This document shows, one piece after another, positions 46,690 to 59,751 of a stretch of DNA of 64,000 nucleotides. This DNA comes from Diadema setosum. Lineage: Eukaryota > Echinodermata > Echinoidea > Diadematoida > Diadematidae. Where the stretch lies: the NCBI RefSeq assembly GCF_964275005.1, contig NC_092690.1, positions 7,126,336 to 7,190,335 on the forward strand, given 5' to 3'. The notes under the pieces are model-generated. The model was not told the origin of the DNA, did not search any database, and saw only the letters and a list, made by a program, of their open reading frames with translations. Position numbers and translations under genes: made by a program. Within the stretch, counting starts at the first letter, position 1. Each line of letters starts with the position of its first letter.

Positions 46690-49600
46690 CAGAAGAGAAG
46701 ACATCTCAAGTCTCATAGGGACCGCCAACCGCCACTATATAGGGCAAATACTGGGTTGCCAAGGGCAACTCTAGGAAGGAAATCCTTACCCGAAGAATCA
46801 ATTTTACAAGAAATGAGAAAAAAAAATAACCGTTTTTATCATTAATTCTATACGGATTCCTCCTCTCCCATAACTGCAGCGCAAAAGATCACCCATCCCT
46901 ATGCCCCAAAAAGACCAACACGCTGGGACCGCCGACGGCCAGTATATTATATAGGGCAAATACATGGTTGCCAAGGGCAACTCTGTAGCGAACAAGGCAC
47001 ACACCAAATTCGAGCAAGTTACAAGTTGACATAAATTGTAATGAACTGTATTAAACTGTGCAGCCGGTCCACTGCGTGAGTGGAGAAGAATACAATACTC
47101 GGCTGATACTGTCAGTTCTGATGGCACCCGTTGGCAGATGCCATCCTGGACAAAAAGAACATGTAGGGCAAGTACACGGTTGCCAAGGGCAACTCTATAG
47201 CGAACAAAGCACACACCAAATTCGAACAAGTTACAAATTGACATAGTATGTTGTAATAAATTGTATTAAACTGTGCAGCCGGTCCACTGCGTGAGTGGAG
47301 AAGAATACAATACTCGGCTGATACTGTCGGCACCCGTTGGCAGATGCCACCCTGAACAAGAAGAACAAACTCAACAATTCACCCTGGATAACTACACAAC
47401 CTGTATAAGATGCTTAAGCGTGTTTCAATATTGATAATGAAATTTAGCTTGTGTACGTTGACTGCTAAAAGGTTGAGTAATTTGGGAGCATACCTAGAAA
47501 TTCAAAACATCAGCTGATTGAGTTCTGAATTGGTATGCCAATTAATCAGAAAAATATTTCGACCAAGAGAGAGTGAGAGAGAAAAAAAACACCCAAACAC
47601 ATTTTATTAACTTATTGTCGTTATCGTAAAGGGTATATATCAACAACAACAACAAAGTATTAATTGCAGTCAGTTTTAGTCAATATTGAAAAAACAAAAT
47701 TGCATAGGTTATGGCATAGACGTGGATTTAGTTGCGATGGATCATAACCCCGTGCAGGCTCTAAACGCAATAAAATGCCGAAAATCATAACAACATATTT
47801 ATCACATGGATTATGATACAAACATAGATTTGGTTACAACGAACCCTTACCCCGTGCAGGCTCTAGATTACAATAAAGTGACCTGACAACCATCATGCCT
47901 GCCGGGTACAGATCTCAAACAGCTACAGTCTAAAGGAGCCCATGCCCGAGGAATCCATTTGGAGAGAACAGGGGAGAGAACCAGCAATGGGCTTGAAAAC
48001 AAGGAATGTCTACGAATAAACCGTGTTTATCATTCATTCTTATACAGATTTCTCCTCTCCCACAGCTGCAAAGCAATAGATCTCCTCATCCCTATGCCAA
48101 AACAAGATCCACACGCTGGGACCGCCATTGTATTATATAGGACAAGTAACAGTTGCAAAGCGCAAGGCACACATCGAATTCGAACAAGAGACAGGTTAAC
48201 ATAATCATTGTACTGTAATACACTGTATATACGGCCGGTCCACTGCGTGAGTGGAGAAGAGTATAACATTCGGCTGTTACTGTATGCAGTTCAGATGGCA
48301 CCCGTTTGTAGATGCCATCCTGAACAAAAAAAAAAAAAAAAAAGAAAGAAAAAAAAAAGGAACAGACTGTACAATTCACCCTGGGTAACCATACACTACC
48401 TGCATCAAATGCTTAAGCGTGTTGCATTAATGATAATGAAATGTAACTTGCATACGTTTACTAATAAATAAATTTGAGTAATTTGGGAGCATACCTCTCA
48501 TTTAAAAAAAAAAAAAAAAAAAAAAACATCAGTTGATGGAGTTCTGACTGAGAATGCTAGTTAATCAGAAAAAATATATCGACCAAAAGAGAGAGAGAAA
48601 AAAAAAATCCCAAACTCATTTTTTATTTATTATTATTACATCATGAAGGTATTTATCAACAACAACAACAAAACATTGATTGCAGGTAGGTTTAGTAAAT
48701 ATTTAGAATCATAACAACTCGCATGTATTGTGATGTGAACGTGGATTTGGTCGCATGGACCATAACCCCTTGCAGACTCAAATCACAATAAAATACCGAA
48801 AATCATAACAGCGTATTTATCACATAAATTATGGTATGAACACAGATTTGGTTACAATAAACCATTACCCTGTGCAGGCTCTTGATTACAAAAAGTGACC
48901 TGACAATCATCATGCCTGCCGGGTACAGATCTCAAACAGCTACTCCCAGTCTAAGGGAGCCCATGCCCGAGGAATCAATTTGGAGAGAGCCAGCAATGGG
49001 CTTGAACACAAGGAATATCTATAAATAAACCATTTTTGTCATTCAATATTTTACGGATTTCTCTTCTCCCATAGCTGCAGCGCAAACGATGACCCCGTCC
49101 CTAGTATGCCCCAACAAGATCCACACGCTGGGCAAGTACACGGTTGCCAGGGGCAACTCTAAAGCGCAAGGCACACGCCAAATTCGAACAAGATGAGGGT
49201 TAACATAGGGCCTACTGAATTGTAATACACTGTACAGCCGGTCCAATGCGTAAGTGGAGAAGAATATAGCATTCGGCTGATGCTGTATGCAGTTCAGATG
49301 GCACCCGTTGCAGATGCCATCCTGAACAATAAAGAGGAGACTGTACAATTCACCCTGGGTAACCATACACAACCTGCATCAAATGCTTAAGCGTGTTGCA
49401 TTAATGATAATGGAATGTAACTTGCATACGTTTACTGCTTAAAAAATGAGTAATTTGGGAGCATACCTCTAATTTTAAAAAACATCAGTTGTTGGAGTTT
49501 TGACTGAGAATGCCAATTAATCAGAAAAATATTTCGACCAGAAGAGAAAGAGAAAAAAAAATCCCAAAACTCATATTTTATTTGTTATTATTACATCATA

Positions 49601-52080
49601 AAGGGTATTTATCAACAACAACAACAAAACATTGATTGCAGGTAGGTTTAGTAAATATTTAAAATCATAACAACTCGCATGTATTGTAATGTGTACGTGG
49701 ATTAGGTTGCATGGACCATAACCCCTTGCAGACTCAAATCACAATAAAATACCGAAAATCATAACAGCGTATTTATCACATAAATTATGGTATGAACACA
49801 GATTTGGTTACAATAAACCATTACCCTGTGCAGGCTCTTGATTACAAAAAGTGACCTGACAATCATCATGCCTGCCGGGTACAGATCTCAAACAGCTACA
49901 GTCTAGGGGAGCCCATACCCGAGGAATCAATTTGGAGAGAACCAGCAATGGGCTTGAACACAAGGGATATCTATAAATAAACCATTTTTATCATTTATTA
50001 TTTTACGGATTTCTCTTCTCCCATAACTGCAGGGCAAAAGATCACCCCGTCCCTAGTATGCCCCAACAAGATCCACACGCTGGGACCGCCAATAGTTACT
50101 ACATAGGGCAAGTACACGGTTGCCAAGGGCAACTCTAAAGCGCAAGGCACACGCCAAATTCGAACGAAATGCAGGTTAACAGAATTATGTAGGGCCTATT
50201 GTCACACCAATTGTATTATAATACACTGTGCAGCCTGTCCACTGCGTGAGTGGAGAAAAATATAACATTTGGCTGATGTCAATTAATCAGAAAAAAAAAA
50301 CTAAATCTCAACAAAAGGATATAACTTACTATCATTATATCATAAGGGTATTTATCAACAACAACAAAAAAAAACTGTAATTGCGGGTGGGTTTGATGAA
50401 TATTGAGAATCATAACAAATATCTCTCACATGGATAATGCGGTAGGCGTGGATTTGGTTGTCACGGACCATATCCCGTGCTGGATATAATCGCAATAAAA
50501 TTCCGGCAATCATATCAATATATTTATCACATACACTATGATATAACCATAAATTTGACTACAATGAATCCTAATCCCGTGCAGGCTCTAGATTACAATA
50601 AATTGATCTGACAACCATCATGCCTGCAGGGTACAGATCTCAGGCAGCTACAGCGTAAGGGAATCCTTGCCCGAGGAATCAATTTGGAAAGAACCAGCAA
50701 CGGGCTTGTTCACAAGGAACATCTATGAATAAACCGTTTTTATCATTTATACGGATTTCTCCTGTTCCATAACTACGGAGCAAAAGATCACCCCATCCCT
50801 ATGCCCCAAGAAGACCAACACCCTGGGACCGCCAACCATCACTATATGGTGCAAGTACACGGTTGCCAAGGAAAACTCTATAGCGAACAAAGCACACACC
50901 AAATTCCAACAAAATACAGGTTAACATATTATAAATACATTGTACAGACAGCCGGTCCACTGCATGAGTGGAGAAGAATATAACACTCGGCTGATACTGT
51001 ATTCAGTTCAGATGGCACCCTTTGTAGATGCCATTCTGAATAGAAAAAAAAAAACAGACTGGACAATTCACCCTAGTTGACTAAACAATCTGCATAAAAT
51101 GCTTAAGCGTTTTGCATTAATGATAATGAAGTGTGTATATGGCTTGCGTACGTTGACTGCTTAAAGGTTGGGTAATTTGGGAGCATACTAATAGCTCTAT
51201 TTTCAAAACATCGGCTGTTAAGGTTCTGAATTGAGCTACCAATTGATTGAAATATATATGTGTATACATATGTATTTATCACTTCATACATTTAGATTTG
51301 GTTGGGATGGATCATGACATCGTGCAGACTCTAATCACAATGAAGTGACTTGACAACCGTCATGTCGGCCAGGTAAAACTCCTACAGCCTAAAAAGAAAC
51401 CTATACTTAAGGAATCCATTTGGAGGAAACCAGTAATGGACTTGTTTACCAGGAACATCTATAAGTAAACCGGGTTTTTTATCATTCATTCAATACGGAT
51501 TTCTCCTCTCCCACAGTTGGAGAGCAAAACATCACCCAATCCCTATGCGCCAACAAGACTAACACTGAGGAACTCTTTACATGATTTCGGATAAGAACAA
51601 GGTTGCCAGGGGCAACACTAGTAACCAAGACACACCAAATTTGAGCAAGTTACACCTGCTGTAATACACTGTGCAGCCGATTCATTGCGTGAGTGGAGAA
51701 AAATGTGATACTCGGCTGATACTGAATTCAGTTCAGATGGCACCCATTTGCAGATGCCATACTGAACAAAAAGATCCGACTGTATAATTCACCCTGGGCA
51801 ACTATACAAACTGAATAGTCATGCTTAAGCGTGTTTCATTAATGATAGTGAAATGTAGCTTGCGTACGTTAACTGCTGAAGGGTTGAATTACACTGTGCA
51901 GCTGGTTCAAGACACAAACCAAATTTGAGCAAGTCACACCTGCTGTAATACACTGTGCAGCCGGTTCATTGCATAAGTAAAGAAAAATATAATACTCGGC
52001 TGATATTGTATTCAGTTCGGATGGTACCCATTTGCAGATGCCATCCTGAACAAAAGGAGAAAAAAAAAAGAAAAATACAG
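46690..52080. repeat. Tandem array, unit about 0.97 kb, about 5 uneven copies
   Basis: The block GGTCCACTGCGTGAGTGGAG recurs near 47068, 47280, 48237, 49241 (variant), 50237, 50955 and 51677. ATGCTTAAGCGTGTT recurs near 47410, 48409, 49384, 51100 and 51823. Full units are about 960-990 bp; others are shortened, and a 215-bp sub-duplication lies at 47.06-47.36 kb. Each unit holds two small hairpins (GATGGCAC..TGCCATC and GTTGCCAAGGGCAAC), an A run, (CAA)n and an AATTTGGAGAGAACC stretch. Some frames share a VQDGIC-type start but are not conserved as protein. The array lies immediately 5' of the LINE ORF and 3' of the lone ORF1. Confidence 0.8.
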
Positions 52081-52095
52081 TATCTTGATATACAT

Positions 52096-52248
52096 TTGGC
52101 ACTGCAAGTTGACAGCAATTCTAGTAAATTTTGGATTCATTGTCTTCTACCATTTCACTTTAGTATCTTAATTTTGGCACAGTACGTTGACAACAATTCT
52201 AGTAAACTTTGGATTCATTTACTTCTACCACTTCAATTTAGTGTAATG
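52096..52248. repeat. Tandem duplication, about 76 bp x 2
   Basis: Two copies of TTTTGGCAC..GTTGAC..CAATTCTAGTAAA..TTTGGATTCATT in direct repeat. Confidence 0.75.
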
Positions 52249-52299
52249 AAAAACCGGAATATTTGTAATCGTGCAAAACCGGTGTGTTTTTATAAGGAA

Positions 52300-52436
52300 A
52301 CCAGTGCGCATATTTTAACCAAACCAACATCATTGAATTTTTGAGCGCAATAGGTATACCTAATGAAAAACCAATACGCACATTTTAATTATACCAACAT
52401 CATTGAATTTTTGAGTGCAATAGATATACCTAAAAT
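52300..52436. repeat. Tandem duplication, about 68 bp x 2
   Basis: Two direct copies containing CCAACATCATTGAATTTTTG and ATACCTAA. Confidence 0.75.
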
Positions 52437-52579
52437 ATAATTTCTGAGTTGCTCATGCAGGACAATAGGTATCTATCATATCATAATCATGTACAACTGG
52501 GCCAATGTTACTGATCTTCTCTGTAGGGTACACAAAACTTCAGTTGAAGTTATAAGAAATGTATATAGGAGATGACTAC

Positions 52580-53590
52580 TCACTCGAAATTAAAGGGAGC
52601 GCCTCCGGTTTGGCGCCATTTTCCGGCATAGAATCTCAACTTGGTACCTTTGCTGTACATTTCTTGGACTTGTTTCTTCCATTTCTGTTTTTCTTCCAGG
52701 TCAGTCTGCGTCAAGTCGTCGATCATGAAATATCGCTCGTCCTTTAGGATTTCCCTGGCACGACGGATGACATCTACTTTTTCTCTGTATGAGAGAAACT
52801 TTATCAAGATGTGCCTGGGACGACCTTCCACCTTGCGACCATCACGATGAGCTCGCTCCACCTTTGTGGTCATCTTGAATTTGGACCGCAGGATGTCTTC
52901 GACGATGTGGGCGCAGTCTTCCCTCTGGTCATTTGGTGTTTCAGGGATTCCCACGATGCGGATGTTATTCCTCCTAGATATTCTTTCGGTTTTGTTTGTT
53001 TCCGCTTTGTTCTTCAATACTTCGGAGCGGAGTTCGGCTATTTCTTTTTCCATTCTTTTCATTCTACCTTCCATTTCCTTTTGTTTGACTTCGAGATCAT
53101 CGACCCGTTTGCTCTCAAATTGGATAGAAGCTTCAATGTTGGCCTCAAGATCGCTCAACTTCCCAAGGAACTTGTCGACAGCGTCTTGGATCATTTTATT
53201 GAATCCGCTGGTAGCTTCCTTGAAATATGCGTCCAAGCTTCCAGCGGTTTGCACATTGGGAGGTGCAGAGGCCAGTGCTTCCTTATCGGCGGGCATAGTG
53301 GTGCCTCGATCTGGGTGCGTTGGGTTGGTTACCGTCGTGGATGCGACAGCCATATTTGTGACGTCATCAGGCACCAGTTCAACAGATTCCGCATCGCTGG
53401 CTGTTTGGCCTTCCAACGACTCTCGCTGGGAAGCGGCCGGAGTCATGGGCGCAGGGTTAGTGACCTTCGGGTTCGGACTTGACGGGCTGTTTGCACGTAC
53501 CTGGGTTGCGGGTTTTCTCACAGAAGGACCATAGTTTTTTGCCTTTGTAGCGGCTAACCGTTGCGGCCGAGCAGATTTTTGTTGGTCCAT
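52580..53590 (-). CDS. L1-type LINE ORF1 protein, 336 aa, no linked ORF2
   Basis: A complete frame with a Pro/Ser/Ala-rich N terminus (1-115), a long heptad-rich coiled coil about 135-205, an RNA-recognition motif about 206-285 (RRNNIRIVGIPE, then ERAHRDGR and PRHILIKFLSYREK) and a small basic C-terminal domain about 286-336. This is the trimeric RNA-binding ORF1p architecture of L1/Tx1 elements, which packages LINE RNA into particles. No reverse transcriptase lies downstream; the tandem array does. It may be a truncated LINE, an ORF1-only non-autonomous element, or a captured single-copy gene. Its frame has no interruption, so it is young or maintained. The plus-strand frames opposite it are shadows. 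Confidence 0.85.
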   Translation of the reverse strand: MDQQKSARPQRLAATKAKNYGPSVRKPATQVRANSPSSPNPKVTNPAPMTPAASQRESLEGQTASDAESVELVPDDVTNMAVASTTVTNPTHPDRGTTMPADKEALASAPPNVQTAGSLDAYFKEATSGFNKMIQDAVDKFLGKLSDLEANIEASIQFESKRVDDLEVKQKEMEGRMKRMEKEIAELRSEVLKNKAETNKTERISRRNNIRIVGIPETPNDQREDCAHIVEDILRSKFKMTTKVERAHRDGRKVEGRPRHILIKFLSYREKVDVIRRAREILKDERYFMIDDLTQTDLEEKQKWKKQVQEMYSKGTKLRFYAGKWRQTGGAPFNFE

Positions 53591-55389
53591 CCTCAGGCGA
53601 TGTTTCTAACTTTGTCGTTTTGTTAGAATGTGAGACCCGAAAAAATGAAGTAGACGTCCCAATTTGGTGAAATTTTGTTACTTTTGCGAGACAAACGAAA
53701 TTGCCGCGTGCGTCTCAGTCCATAGCGCCCTCTATAAAAAAAAAAAAAAAGTTTGTAGAGTGTACAGACTTGTTTTGAAGCCAAGGAACAATCTGCCCTG
53801 CATCTACACAAAGATGCCTTAGCCGGATATGTCCGGGCCGCAGAGAAATTCCTTTAGAGTTTTGCATGTAGTTGTTTCATAAAATGTCGATGTATACTAA
53901 GGGTATCAACATTTGCGTCACCACTTGCCACCCATTTAAGGTCTTACACTGTGATAAATGATCGCCTTCATCTCATGCTAGTATTTAATTTGCATAGGAT
54001 CCAAGTTTCACATCAGGGTTTGTTGTCTGTGTTCACCTCATCCCTCACTCTAACTCTCTATTTCATTTCTTTACACTGAGAGACCAAAATGTGTATCTAT
54101 ATCTCATATTTCCACTCAGTTCTTATTCTTTGGATTTTTTTTTCACTTTTTCTTTTTCTTTTTCTTTTCTTTTATTTCGTTTTCCCTTTGTACCTTGATA
54201 TTTTAGCTTTCATAAGTTTCGTCATTATTACTTTGTGTCCTATCTCCATTGATTGCATAGTAAATTTACACCGGTATTTTTTTCATGGAACCTGCGTTTA
54301 CAAGCTTTGCTTTTGCGGTTCCATCGTATTTCACAAGTTATAGAGAATTGTCTTATGTACATTATGTATGCTGACACACTTTCTCTTCATGACCCGACTT
54401 ATAGATATTGTGTATTTTGCTTGGTTTGTATTCTGTTTTTTTTTTTGTTTTTTTTTTTGGGGGGGGGATGTATTTCGATGTCAAGTGAAATATGAAAATA
54501 AACGTGCTGGAACTGTTCACTGTGTCTCGAGTGCAAGACCAGTGCAGTTTCAGTTATTCAATTCAATTCAAAAATGTTAATACACCTATGCATTGGGAAC
54601 AGGAATTTGTGAAGTTCCCACGCTCTTATGTTGCAAAAGGTTCTAAAATGAATTAATGTTCTGCAGTACTGATCTGCTCTTAACTCCTGTTCGTGGTTAA
54701 CCTTTAATTTTCTTGTCAATGGCGAACACATTGTATGTACACTGTACATGTCGTTTTACTCTTGATCTCGATGTGTTTACAAAGTAGCATCTCTTCCGTT
54801 TAATGTTTTACCTCGAATGAGGATACTGTCTGTTCTTTTCCTCCTTCTCTTACTTTTTCATTATCTTTTCTTCTACATTGTTTCATTATTCCTACAAAAT
54901 TTTAATTGTTTAAGTGACCAATGTCTTCATTCTGATTTTTAATGTGCATGCTATAGTGTAACTGTATTGTTAGGTAGAGGTAAGCGCTATTTGTTGATAG
55001 ACGGACGTAGAGTGAAAATGCAAACATTGTAATTTTGATTGTTATTTCTGTTACATGCTGTTTCTTCGTGCCATTGATTTTTGTACATGTACATAATCAT
55101 ACATCTCTGTCAGTTTTAATATTTGTTGAGTATTTTGTGATGGGTTTACTATTTTGGAGTTTTGGAGTTTTGCCGTTTTGTGTTGTTCATTCCTTTTGCG
55201 CAAGTTGTGCAAGTTGCGGAAATACAGCTGTAAATGAAAAAAAAAAGAAAAAGAAAATTATTTGAACAACTTGATTGTTTCATGTCTGTCAACATGCATG
55301 TGATAAACAGGGAAAGTGAGAAACGTAAAGATTTCTTTAATTTGACATATAGCATATCATACTGACATAATTGAAGACCTGAATATAAG
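53591..55389. other. T-rich stretch with no recognised gene
   Basis: The first 200 bp are probably the 5' leader of the ORF1 element and contain an A run at 53738-53751. The rest is T-rich on the plus strand with homopolymers near 54437-54469 and an A-rich end near 55238-55258, which may be old retrotransposon 3' sequence. No protein motif was found. Confidence 0.45.
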
Positions 55390-55556
55390 AACGACCCAAG
55401 TCCAATTTTTGGCCAAATTCAGTTTGACATGGGAAATTGTAGCTTATGCATGGAGTCATCTTGTGTATAAATGATAAATCCTAATTACCCCCGGAAGTGC
55501 CTGAAATGAATGAATTAATTCTTATATGAATGTAAAAATGAAGGACTTGGGTCATT
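55390..55556. mobile_element. MITE with AACGACCCAAGTCC termini, 167-bp reverse copy
   Basis: Same length as 3554-3720 and its reverse complement over the full span, with identical terminal motifs (AACGACCCAAGTCC, GGACTTGGGTCATT). Confidence 0.85.
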
Positions 55557-55559
55557 CTT

Positions 55560-56553
55560 ACATTAATATTATATTTTCTGCCAACGAGTTACCGGATGTT
55601 TTTACTCGCATGTTCAGGAAAAACTATTTGATTCATAATTATCCTACCCGCCAAAGTGTCGCATTTCACCTTCCACGTACTCGAACAATTTTCGCTAAAA
55701 AACGATAAAGTATACGGGCCCTAGATACTGGAATGACCTCTCCCCCGAAATAACAAGCTGCTCGTCTTTATATTCCTTTAAACGTAAATTAAAAGAGTTT
55801 TTATTGAGTGCATATTTTGCAGACACTGAACAGTCGTAATGTCTTATGTAATACTGTGGTATGTTATTGTCCAATCAAACATTTTGTCAACACGTTGCAG
55901 ATTCCATTTAGGGTCTTGCCATCAGGCTCTCTGAATTCATCATTAGCAATTCCACATTCTACTTCGTTTCCCTCTCTTCCTCTTTCCCTCTACCCCTCTC
56001 TAACCTTCTATGCAGAGCTTGACGGCAGGCACCAAATGGCTTAATAGCTGTACATGTTATTTTTTGTGTCTTACTGATCATATCCTGGTGAAAGTTTTAA
56101 TGCAACAATAGTTTATAGTATATATACCAAAGTAGGCTGTATAATAATGATGGCTCGGTCACAGTAAGTTCATATTAATGTATAGTTTTTTTTTTCTTCT
56201 TCTTCTTTTTCTTCTTCTTTTTTATTACATAAAATTTGGCAACCTTACATCATCATTCTGGTCTTATCTTCTATCCGTTCTCCGTTTCTTTTTCACAAAC
56301 ACTGATTACTCGGGGCTTACAGCCAAACAAGCTAGCTTTCATGTAGGTCCCGTCATACTTCTCTTTGATCAACCCCATTTCGATTTCGATTTTGACCAGT
56401 TATCATTACATGTAATTACTGTGTTATCACCATGTATATTGTTTGTTTTCTGCACATTGTTCACAAGGTAAAAGAACTTGTCTGGTTTCTGTTGTAATGT
56501 TCATAAATGAGAAGTATGAAAATAAAATGAATTGAATTGAATTGAATTGAAAT
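55560..56553 (+). mobile_element. CR1/L2-type LINE fragment, 3' end
   Basis: ELPDVFTRMFRKNYLIHNYP and then TRQSVAFHLPRTRT (55583-55695) match the end of the 1067-residue LINE ORF. After a break, YWNDLSPEITSCSSLYSFKR follows. A 3' UTR of about 700 bp ends in (AATTG)n near 56528-56553, the short-repeat tail of this LINE group. It is 5'-truncated, with at least one frame disruption. Confidence 0.8.
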
Positions 56554-56703
56554 TGACTTGTCTTTCAGATGTTAAGGAGTGTGTTGAAAGGAGCCCTTAG
56601 AATCGTATTTTGTGTTATTTCATATCCAACAAGAACACACCTGCAATAAAACATCTAAAATCAGTACAACAATAATTAAGGAAAATACTGTGAACAAAAA
56701 CTT

Positions 56704-56945
56704 TACAACAAAAGGATCATGTTGAAGTCGCTGAGGGCGAGCCAAGCATGGCCCAGAAAAATGCTATTTTCAGGCCTTTTCTTTGATCATTTAGCTTCGA
56801 AATTTCGGCAGATGATAGAAGATACATTAGGCTACAAAATTATGTAAAAACAGAAATCCGAACGTTCTGACAGATTTTGGTGATCTGACTTCAAACTCGA
56901 TTTTCTCGGCTCACCCGTCAGCGACTTTAGGATCCTTTTGTTGTA
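56704..56945. mobile_element. MITE with TACAACAAAAGGATC termini
   Basis: The left arm TACAACAAAAGGATCATG, then GTCGCTGAGGGCGAGCC, pairs with the right arm GGCTCACCCGTCAGCGAC, then GGATCCTTTTGTTGTA. Total 242 bp, non-coding. Confidence 0.8.
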
Positions 56946-57509
56946 GCGGGTCACAAATGTTGTGACTCTTATGAAAAACACAAAATCATAATTGTTGGAA
57001 ATGTAAGGAAAGTATGCTAAAAAGCAGAGCATGTAGTTTGCAGTCTCTTCATTGACAATAACAAATTGCTGAACGAGGAAAACTAAACCAATTGCCTTTA
57101 AAAAAAAAAGAAAGGCAAAAAGAGATACACAAGAACATACTAGGTGTTACCCAAAAAAAAATCCTACTTTTGAGCCTTAGATAATTCGAAAACTATATAT
57201 GAGATAACACTCTCATTGATATGAGTAATAGCTGAATAGTGTATAATTTCCTGGGAGGTTATTTGAATATGAAAGCATTAGTCAGTTTCATTTAAAATCC
57301 ATGATTGAGTTTAAAGTTAAGTTCCAGATTTTGGTCAAATTTTAACCCTCTGTACAAAATTGAACTTTTACACAGGTACCAATGATGTGTATTTGAGTGT
57401 GTGCGTACAATGACCCTGTAAAATAGACATGAATACCACAAATACCACCTTTTCAGAGCTCTTCATGATGGATTGCCCTGGGCACTGCATCTAGTCTGAA
57501 TTCATGTAA

Positions 57510-59410
57510 GGGGGTTTCACAACGGGCTTTGCGTACAGTTGCGTAGAGTTGCGTAGCGACTACGCCGAAATTACCTGCGTACCCATGAAAAATAATCATG
57601 ATGATACGCGCAGGACTGGCGTAGTCCCGACGTAGAGTTACGTATGGTTGCGTAGGACGCACGTATTCACGTAGCGTATTTTGCGTATAACGGGCGTAAA
57701 GTTGCGTACATATACGTAGGTCGGGCGTACAGACGCGTAGAGTTGCTTGTAGTTGCGTACCGTCGATTTATTAACAAATTGATGAAACTTCGGAGCTACT
57801 TCAGCACATAGATTTCTGCTTTTCAGTTCACTCTTGCCTGCTGTTCGAACACGTAGCAAAATATAATGTGGGAGGTTAAATCCTTGGCTACTATCTTTGA
57901 TTCCTAAGCATTTTGGACGTCCTAGAGATTCGCATCGCAGAATGCGAACGTTTTCAAGAACGGCAAAAGAGAAGAACACGAGCTGTTGCAAAAATGAGAA
58001 GGAGAGTGTGGGTCAAACTTTGGATTCGGCGTCGACCAATACATCGGCAATATGAACAACTGATGGAAGAACTGCATGCCGAAGATTTTTGTTCATTAAA
58101 ATGATCAATCTTATGCGGATGGCGCCATATTCCATATTCAATTAATTCCTTACACGAATTGCACTGAGAATTACAAAACAAGATGCCAACTTCTGGAATC
58201 TTTGGAACCTAAAACTTGCTGTAGGTTCCTAACTTTGAGGTTTCTGGCCACTAACAATACCTACAGGACCCTGCAATGTGAATTTCGACTTGCTCATAAA
58301 CATGTTGTCATCAAGAAACCTGCAAAGACCTGAGGTTTGTTTTGTAACTTCAAATGTTTCTTCTCGATTAACTTGCTGGCAATTGTAGACGATAACTACA
58401 GATTCATGTACGTGGAGATTGGACAGACTGACTCTGACTCTGATGCTGGGGTGTTCAACCAGAGCCCTTTCAAGACAGCCATTAAGACCGAGAAGCTGAA
58501 CCTCCCTGCAGCAGACCCTTTGCCCCATGATGACCATAATTATGCAGCCACTTGACTTCTTCCTCGTGGAATATGACGCTCTTGCGCTGAGGGCTTTGCT
58601 GATAAAGCCGCTGTCATTTTGTGACATCACTCACCAGCAGCGAGTCTACAACTATAGGCTTTCACGAGCCAGACGGGTTGCAGAAAATGCGTTTGGGTCA
58701 ACTAGTGCTGGCGAATTTTCTGCATCTTGATCACCAGAGGCATGTATAAAGAGCAAGAGAACTCTTGTTTCTACCACACCTTTTGTTCTTTCTTTTCGGC
58801 ATTTTACAATTATTAGGCCTACAGAAGAAAGAGTTAAGTCTCGAAGAGCACAGGTAAGTAGGCTATACATTCGCCAGCAATTCAGAGCCAATGAGATAGA
58901 ATGACATCAAGCAGTTTTCCAACATGGGTCAGGCATTTGAATGCCAAATCTGCACCTATAGTAATAGGCTACGCAACTGTCAGCAACACTACGCAAATGT
59001 ATGCCAGGTCTACGCAAGTCTAGGCAAATGTACGCCAGGTCAACGCAAGTCTACACAAATGTCTACGTAACGGTACACAACACTACGCCATGTCATACGC
59101 GAGCACCAAAAGTGCTCTGGTGTGAATGGGATTCGGTGGCGTACTGTTGCGTATAGGTGGCGCACAGTTGCGTAGTATTGCGTAGACTTGCGTAAAACCT
59201 GCGTTTCAGAGCTCTACGCGGAGGGTACGCGAAAAAATTAAACATGTTTAATTTTTTGCGTACATCTCGCGTACTTATTTTGCGTCCCTCGGCGTACTCT
59301 TACGTGGAGTTGCGTTCTCGCAGCGTATAGTTGCGTAGTGTTACGTAGTCACTATACGCAACTATACGTAACACTACGTAACTCTACGTAAAGCCCGGTG
59401 TGAAACCCCC
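57510..59410 (+). mobile_element. PIF/Harbinger transposon, decayed
   Basis: Terminal inverted repeats GGGGGTTTCACAACGGGC and the complement GCCCGGTGTGAAACCCCC bound 1901 bp. Both subtermini are crowded with TTGCGTA/TACGCAA words, probable transposase binding repeats. Transposase remnants on the plus strand: WIRRRPIHRQYEQLMEELHA (58008-58090); AIVDDNYRFMYVEIG, DSDAGVFNQSPF and LNLPAADPLP of the DDE nuclease (58379-58535); and, in another frame, RVYNYRLSRARRVAENAFG (58641-58698). The part between the first two is missing and the frame shifts after 58555. No Myb-like second ORF is seen, so it is non-autonomous. Confidence 0.88.
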
Positions 59411-59751
59411 TCAAGCACATGTTTTCATGTGCTTGCAGACACTACATTTCAGGATGAATAAAGACTAACTGTGATAGTGGAATTTCTCATGAATATGTAA
59501 GAGAGCATTCAAACCCAGTCCATTGTTCATGACCATTGTTTCGGCGTTAACCACACATTCCCATACACACCCATTGTCCCCTGTGCAAAGGGTTGAATAT
59601 AGAGCAAAATCTGAACCTTAAAAAAATAAATCTTCAATTCAATGAAACTGAATTATGCTTTCCTTCTTAAATGACCTCCAGCAAAATTATACACTATTCA
59701 GCTATTACTCATATCAATGTCAGTGTTATCTGATATAAAGTTTTTGAACTA

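Noticed and set aside
46690-52080. CRISPR-like or rRNA-like array
   Set aside because: Units are about 1 kb, unevenly truncated, with no spacer pattern and no rRNA sequence.
46804-52102. Several frames starting with a VQDGIC-like stretch
   Set aside because: They repeat because the DNA unit repeats; units differ by frame-changing indels, so no protein is under selection.
52811-53534. Two frames of over 220 residues on the plus strand
   Set aside because: They are antisense shadows of the well-supported ORF1 on the minus strand.
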